A stretch of DNA of 64,000 nt from an uncultured Paracoccaceae bacterium (GTDB taxonomy: Bacteria; Pseudomonadota; Alphaproteobacteria; Rhodobacterales; Rhodobacteraceae). The notes under the pieces are model-generated. The model was not told where the DNA came from. It made no database searches and saw nothing but the letters and a program-made list of their open reading frames with translations. How positions within the stretch are numbered: position 1 is the first letter of the stretch; each line of letters starts with the position of its first letter. The stretch spans positions 1-64,000 of the forward strand of contig CALMSR010000068.1 of assembly GCA_937872465.1 (NCBI GenBank), written 5' to 3'. This document shows, piece by piece, positions 60,217 through 64,000 of this stretch. The position numbers were made by a program, and so were the translations under genes.

Positions 60217-61665
60217 ATGAAGGACCTCTGGTTCGATCCCGGGAAATGCCTCCTGGGCGGCGCCTGGCGCCCGCCCGCCGGCGGCGATAGCCTGCCCGCG
60301 ATCGACCCCTCCGAGGGGCGCGAATTCGCCCGCATCGCCCGCGGCGGCCCCACGGATGTCGGCGCGGCCGTGGCGGCGGCCCGCGCGGCGCTCGCGGGCG
60401 AGTGGGGCCGGGCCACCGCGGCGGAGCGGGGCAGGGCGCTCGCCCGCCTCGGCCGGCTGGTCGAGACGCGGATCGAGGATCTCGCGCGGCTCGAGGCGCG
60501 CGACGTGGGCAAGCCGCTCGCCCAGGCCCGCGCCGACGCGCGGGCGCTCGCGCGCTATCTCGAATTCTACGGCGGCGCGGCGGACAAGCTCATGGGCGAG
60601 ACCATCCCCTATCTCGCCGGCTACACCGCCTTCACCCTGCGCGAGCCGCATGGCGTCACCGGCCACATCATCCCCTGGAACTACCCGATGCAGATCATCG
60701 GCCGCTCGGTGGGTGCGGCACTCGCGGCCGGCAATGCCTGCGTGCTGAAGCCCGCCGAGGAGGCGAGCCTGACCGCGCTCGCCTTCGCGGCACTGGCGGC
60801 GGAGGCCGGCCTGCCGCCGGGCGCGCTCAACGTCGTGCCCGGCCTCGGGGCCGAGGCCGGCGCCGCGCTCGCCGCCCATCCCGGCATCGACCATCTCTCC
60901 TTCACCGGCTCCGTCGCCACCGGCCGCGCCATCCAGACGGCCGCGGCCGCCAATGTGGTGCCGGTGACGCTCGAGCTCGGCGGCAAGTCGCCGGAGCTCG
61001 TCTTCGACGATGCCGATCTCGAGGCGGCGCTGCCCTTCCTCGTCGGCCCCGGCATCCAGAACGCCGGCCAGACCTGCTCCGCCGCCGCGCGCATCCTGGT
61101 GCAGCGCGGCATCCACGAGCGCGTCACCGCCGCCATGGCCGCCCGCTACCGCGCGCTTCGCGCCGGCCCCGCGCTCGAGGACCACGACCTCGGCCCGCTG
61201 ATCTCGGCGCGGCAGAAGGCCATCGTCGAGGGCTATCTCGCCCGCGGCCGGGATCTCGCGGTCGCCGGGCGCGGCGCGATCGTCGCCGGGGCGCCGGCGG
61301 GCGGCGCCTACGTGGCGCCGGTGCTCTTCGACGCCGTGCCCCCCGAGCATGCCCTCGCGCGCGAGGAGATCTTCGGCCCGGTGCAGGTCATCATCCCCTT
61401 CGAGGACGAGGAGGAGGCCGTCGCCATCGCCAACGGCACCGGCTACGGCCTCGTGGCCGCCGTCTGGACCCGCGACGGCGCGCGCGCCCTGCGCCTCGCC
61501 CGCCGGCTGCGCGCGGGCCAGGTCTTTCTCAACAATTACGGCGCCGGCGGCGGCGTCGAGCTTCCCTTCGGCGGCACCGGCCTCTCCGGCCACGGCCGCG
61601 AGAAGGGTTTCGAGGCGCTCTACGGCTTCACCCGGCTCAAGACGGTGGCTGCGCATCACGGCTGA
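60217..61665 (+). CDS. Aldehyde dehydrogenase (NAD(P)-dependent)
   Basis: A 482-residue cytosolic enzyme oxidising an aldehyde to the acid. IIPWNYPMQ, the nucleotide-site FTGSVATG, the general-base glutamate in LELGGKSP, the catalytic cysteine in NAGQTCSAAAR and EEIFGPV are all present. The subgroup is close to betaine-aldehyde or aminoaldehyde dehydrogenases (PuuC-, BetB-like), but the substrate is uncertain. It follows the SMR gene by 13 bases, so they could share a transcript. The pair might handle amines: export and oxidation. Confidence 0.9.
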   Translation: MKDLWFDPGKCLLGGAWRPPAGGDSLPAIDPSEGREFARIARGGPTDVGAAVAAARAALAGEWGRATAAERGRALARLGRLVETRIEDLARLEARDVGKPLAQARADARALARYLEFYGGAADKLMGETIPYLAGYTAFTLREPHGVTGHIIPWNYPMQIIGRSVGAALAAGNACVLKPAEEASLTALAFAALAAEAGLPPGALNVVPGLGAEAGAALAAHPGIDHLSFTGSVATGRAIQTAAAANVVPVTLELGGKSPELVFDDADLEAALPFLVGPGIQNAGQTCSAAARILVQRGIHERVTAAMAARYRALRAGPALEDHDLGPLISARQKAIVEGYLARGRDLAVAGRGAIVAGAPAGGAYVAPVLFDAVPPEHALAREEIFGPVQVIIPFEDEEEAVAIANGTGYGLVAAVWTRDGARALRLARRLRAGQVFLNNYGAGGGVELPFGGTGLSGHGREKGFEALYGFTRLKTVAAHHG

Positions 61666-61749
61666 ATCCTGCATCGCATGGGATTTCCGGCACTCTCCAC
61701 TGTCCAAAATCAGGAAAACGGATATCTTGATGTCCGGGAGGATCGATTC

Positions 61750-63042
61750 ATGACAGACCAGAAGACCACCGACGACCTGCGCCGCCTGCTCGCCGAGGAC
61801 CCCGAAGCCGCGGATCTCGCCCTTTTCGGACGCGTCAGCCACGCCGACCGCCGGGGCTTTCTCAGGGGCGCGGGGCTGGCGGCCATGTCCACCGCGGTCG
61901 GCATGGCGATCCCCTATCACCGCAACATCCCCCAGGGCTTCATTCCCGCGGCGATGGCGCAGGGCGACCCGCTCGCCGGCAAGCTCGGCCTGATCCTGCT
62001 CAGCGACCGCCCGGTCAATGCCGAGACGCCGCCGGAGCTGCTCGACGACGATATCACCCCCACCGACCGGCATTTCATCCGCAACAACGGCCTTCTGCCG
62101 GACGACATGGATCCGGAGACCTGGACGCTCACCATCGACGGCTTCGTCGACACCCCGCTCGAGCTCTCCATCGCCGATCTGCGCGAGCAGTTCGAGGTGG
62201 TCTCGCTGGCGCTGACCCTGGAATGCGGCGGCAACGGCCGGGCCTTCTTCGACCCGCCGGCCAGCGGCAACCAATGGACCTGGGGCGCGGTCGGCTGCGC
62301 CGAATGGACCGGCGTGCGCCTCCGGGAGGTGCTCGACAAGGCGGGCGTTCAGGCGAACGTCGTCTATACCGGGCATCACGGCGCGGACACGCATCTCTCC
62401 GGCGATCCGGGCAAGGAGCCGATCTCGCGCGGCATGCCGATCGCGAAGGCGATGACCGACAACATCCTGATCGCCTTCGCCATGAACGGCGCCGACCTGC
62501 ATCCCATGAACGGCGCGCCGCTGCGCCTGGTGGTGCCCGGCTGGCCGGGATCCTGCTCGCAGAAATGGCTCACGCGGATCGAATTGCGCGACCAGGTGCA
62601 CGACGGCGAGAAGATGGGCGGCGACAGCTACCGGGTTCCCGCCCATCCGGTGGCGCCGGGCACAGAGGTGCCGGCGGAGGAATTCGAGATCATCGAGCGC
62701 ATGCCGGTGAAATCCGTGATCACCTTTCCCGCGAACGGCGCCGCGCCCGTCACGGAAACCGAGGTGCGCGGCCATGCCTGGTCGGGCGACCGCACCATCG
62801 AGGCGGTGGACATCTCCACGGATTTCGGGGCGACCTGGATGGCCGCGGAGGTGGACCCGCCGCTCAACGACGGCGCCTGGCAGAACTGGCGGGCGAGCGT
62901 GGTCTTCCCCAGGCCGGGCTATTACGAGGTCTGGGCGCGGGCGCGCGACAGCGAAGGCGTGATGCAGCCCTTCGCCATCGACTGGAATCCCAAGGGCTAT
63001 CTCAACAATGCCATGCATCGGGTGGGGCTTCAGGTTGCCTGA
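61750..63042 (+). CDS. sorA: Sulfite dehydrogenase, molybdenum subunit (SorA-like)
   Basis: A 430-residue periplasmic enzyme oxidising sulfite to sulfate. A twin-arginine signal (RR at 34-35 in DRRGFLRGAG, cleaved near residue 70, AMA-Q) indicates export in folded form with its molybdopterin. The sulfite-oxidase core contains C159 in LECGGNGRAFF, the cysteine that binds molybdenum, then HHGADTH and a C-terminal immunoglobulin-like dimerisation domain. The adjacent small cytochrome c gene overlaps by eight bases, as in the SorAB sulfite:cytochrome c oxidoreductase of Starkeya. SoxC is the alternative, but no sox genes are near. Start ATG 61750 preceded by GGGAGGA. Confidence 0.88.
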   Translation: MTDQKTTDDLRRLLAEDPEAADLALFGRVSHADRRGFLRGAGLAAMSTAVGMAIPYHRNIPQGFIPAAMAQGDPLAGKLGLILLSDRPVNAETPPELLDDDITPTDRHFIRNNGLLPDDMDPETWTLTIDGFVDTPLELSIADLREQFEVVSLALTLECGGNGRAFFDPPASGNQWTWGAVGCAEWTGVRLREVLDKAGVQANVVYTGHHGADTHLSGDPGKEPISRGMPIAKAMTDNILIAFAMNGADLHPMNGAPLRLVVPGWPGSCSQKWLTRIELRDQVHDGEKMGGDSYRVPAHPVAPGTEVPAEEFEIIERMPVKSVITFPANGAAPVTETEVRGHAWSGDRTIEAVDISTDFGATWMAAEVDPPLNDGAWQNWRASVVFPRPGYYEVWARARDSEGVMQPFAIDWNPKGYLNNAMHRVGLQVA

Positions 63043-63373
63043 GCCCCGAAGGACCTGCCTGCGCGCCGGGATGGCCGGCGCCTGGCTCGCCGTCGCGGTG
63101 GCCGCCGCGACGGCCCAGGAGAGGGCCGAGCGCGAATACGGCCTCATGGTCGAGGGCGAGGGCGTCGAGGAGACCTACTACACCTGCACCGCCTGCCATT
63201 CCGAGATGATCGTCGTCCAGCAGGGCAAGACGCGCGAGGGCTGGGACAAGACGCTCGACTGGATGATCGCCGAGCAGGGCATGCCCGAACCGGATCCGGC
63301 GGAGCGCGCGAAGATCCTCGACTACCTCGCGGCGAACTACAACACCGACCGCCCGAACTTCCCCAGGCGCTGA
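63035..63373 (+). CDS. sorB: Sulfite dehydrogenase cytochrome c subunit (SorB-like)
   Basis: A 112-residue periplasmic monoheme cytochrome c. After a signal peptide (residues about 1-27, ending ATAQ) comes YYTCTACHSEMIVVQQGKTR with heme motif C51-TA-C54-H55, then WDKTLDWMIAEQGMPEPD with the likely distal methionine, and the terminal YNTDRPNFPRR. Start choice: TTG 63035 has GGTGGGG at good distance and gives a positively charged signal peptide; ATG 63071 lacks both. It takes electrons from the Mo subunit and passes them to soluble cytochrome c. Confidence 0.85.
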   Translation: MPEPRRTCLRAGMAGAWLAVAVAAATAQERAEREYGLMVEGEGVEETYYTCTACHSEMIVVQQGKTREGWDKTLDWMIAEQGMPEPDPAERAKILDYLAANYNTDRPNFPRR

Positions 63374-63428
63374 CCGGCTTCACAAGTCGTTAATCAATAA
63401 ACCTTTGGGAATCAGTTACTTGAAATCT

Positions 63429-63442
63429 GTCCCCATGGGGAC
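63429..63442. promoter_or_regulatory. Perfect 14-base palindrome upstream of the last gene
   Basis: GTCCCCATGGGGAC, a perfect dyad in the 161-base gap after sorB, about 92 bases before the start of the following dehydrogenase. It resembles a binding site for a dimeric repressor. A preceding AT-rich stretch (63380-63420) could hold the promoter. Confidence 0.35.
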
Positions 63443-63534
63443 GCCCTCAAATCCCTGCTCTCGGCCCGCTTGCGGCTTGCAGTCCGGCCGCTTGCGCCGC
63501 AGTCTCGACGACAGGGGGGCGGCACGAGGACATC

Positions 63535-64000
63535 ATGGGACTTGAGGGAAAGACCGCGCTCGTGACCGGCGGCGCCTCCGGCTTCGGGGCCGGCATCGCC
63601 CGCCAGTTCCATGCCGAGGGCGCGCGGGTGATGATCGCCGACATCGACCCCGAGGCCGCCGAAGCCATGGCCGCGGTGCTGGGAACCCGGCACGTGACGG
63701 TGGATGTGGGCGACGATGCCAGCGTCGCCGCGATGGCCGCGGTGGCGCTGGCCGAATTCGGACATCTCGACATCCTGGTCAACAACGCCGGCATCACCCA
63801 TCTCCCGGCCCCGCTCGAGGAGATCTCGGAGGCGGATTTCGACCGCGTCTTCCGCGTCAACGCCAAGTCCGTCTATCTGACCGCGCGCCATCTCGTGCCC
63901 GCGATGAAGCACCGCCGCGGCGGGGTGATCCTCAACATCGCCTCGACCGCCGGCCTCTCGCCGCGGCCGCGGCTCTCCTGGTACAACGCCTCCAAGGGCT
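63535..64000 (+). CDS. Short-chain dehydrogenase, truncated by the window end
   Basis: The first 155 codons of an SDR enzyme. TGGASGFGAGIA is the cofactor loop, DID after the second strand favours NAD, NNAG and the catalytic region NIASTAGLS to YNASKG are present, so the active-site serine, tyrosine and lysine are all encoded before the cut. The sequence continues beyond the window. GGCACGAGGACATC precedes the ATG. The substrate cannot be told; the group includes 3-hydroxyacyl and polyol dehydrogenases. Confidence 0.9.
   Translation, partial: MGLEGKTALVTGGASGFGAGIARQFHAEGARVMIADIDPEAAEAMAAVLGTRHVTVDVGDDASVAAMAAVALAEFGHLDILVNNAGITHLPAPLEEISEADFDRVFRVNAKSVYLTARHLVPAMKHRRGGVILNIASTAGLSPRPRLSWYNASKG

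Noticed and set aside
60151..63147. 998-codon minus-strand open frame opposite the aldehyde dehydrogenase and sorA
   Set aside because: Antisense shadow of two clear enzymes with complete catalytic motifs on the plus strand.
61750..63373. SoxCD sulfane dehydrogenase
   Set aside because: The cytochrome is a small monoheme protein ending like SorB, not the larger diheme SoxD, and no other sox gene is near.

Overview
The window is a very GC-rich stretch (visibly near 70% G+C) of an alphaproteobacterial chromosome, most likely from the Rhodobacterales or close relatives. The grounds are the complete PhyR-NepR-EcfG general stress response module, the gpmI-envC-ctpA-rppH order, a TamA-TamB pair, a fused sulfate adenylyltransferase/APS kinase, TRAP transporters and a sulfite dehydrogenase of the SorAB type. 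I saw no tRNA, rRNA, CRISPR array, prophage or complete insertion sequence.

Layout. 0.2-2.2 kb: a secreted RTX protein whose N-terminal part has lower GC than its surroundings. 2.5-7.0 kb: gpmI, an EnvC-like amidase activator, the protease CtpA and RppH. 7.2-9.7 kb: an IS4-type transposase remnant, then a short-chain dehydrogenase, a fumarylacetoacetase-family hydrolase and DoxX. 10-12 kb: an MFS carrier and a DNA glycosylase. 12.0-18.2 kb (minus strand): a tightly overlapping corrin-ring operon, cbiX-cobH-cobL-cobI-cbiG/cobJ-cobM. 18.8-20.4 kb: a RocB-like peptidase.

20.5-27.5 kb is the most unusual part. Downstream of an FNR/CRP-type palindrome lie a tiny membrane subunit, a CuA subunit II, and a heme-copper subunit I whose conserved active-site tyrosine is replaced by glutamine, so it may be a nitric oxide reductase rather than an oxidase. 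Heme farnesyltransferase, a Sco copper chaperone, and a fusion of cytochrome b with two [4Fe-4S] clusters and an MvhD/FlpD-like iron-sulfur domain follow. A small anchored protein and a bacteriohemerythrin close the row. It reads as one low-oxygen or NO respiratory system.

27.7-32.8 kb is a general-stress island: phyR, nepR and ecfG, then small stress proteins (YqjD-like, PRC-barrel, CsbD, Dps, DUF1328, an unknown protein, MgtC-like). Six promoters match GGAAC-N16/17-CGTT, so the island encodes the sigma factor and a set of its likely targets. 33-45 kb: cysE, an orphan iron-binding protein, tamB-tamA, rfbCDA, and an HxlR regulator divergent from an acyl-CoA dehydrogenase. 46-52 kb (minus): sat/cysC, a broken CDP-alcohol phosphatidyltransferase, and a TRAP transporter. 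52-64 kb (plus): an M20 hydrolase, a peptide-type ABC importer interrupted by a zinc-type dehydrogenase gene, an SMR efflux protein, an aldehyde dehydrogenase, SorA-SorB and a truncated short-chain dehydrogenase.

A second non-genic theme is a family of about 150-base, strongly folded intergenic repeats. There are copies near 9.9, 33.0, 46.5 and 52.3 kb and a half copy near 18.6 kb; they fill most of the intergenic gaps above 300 bases.
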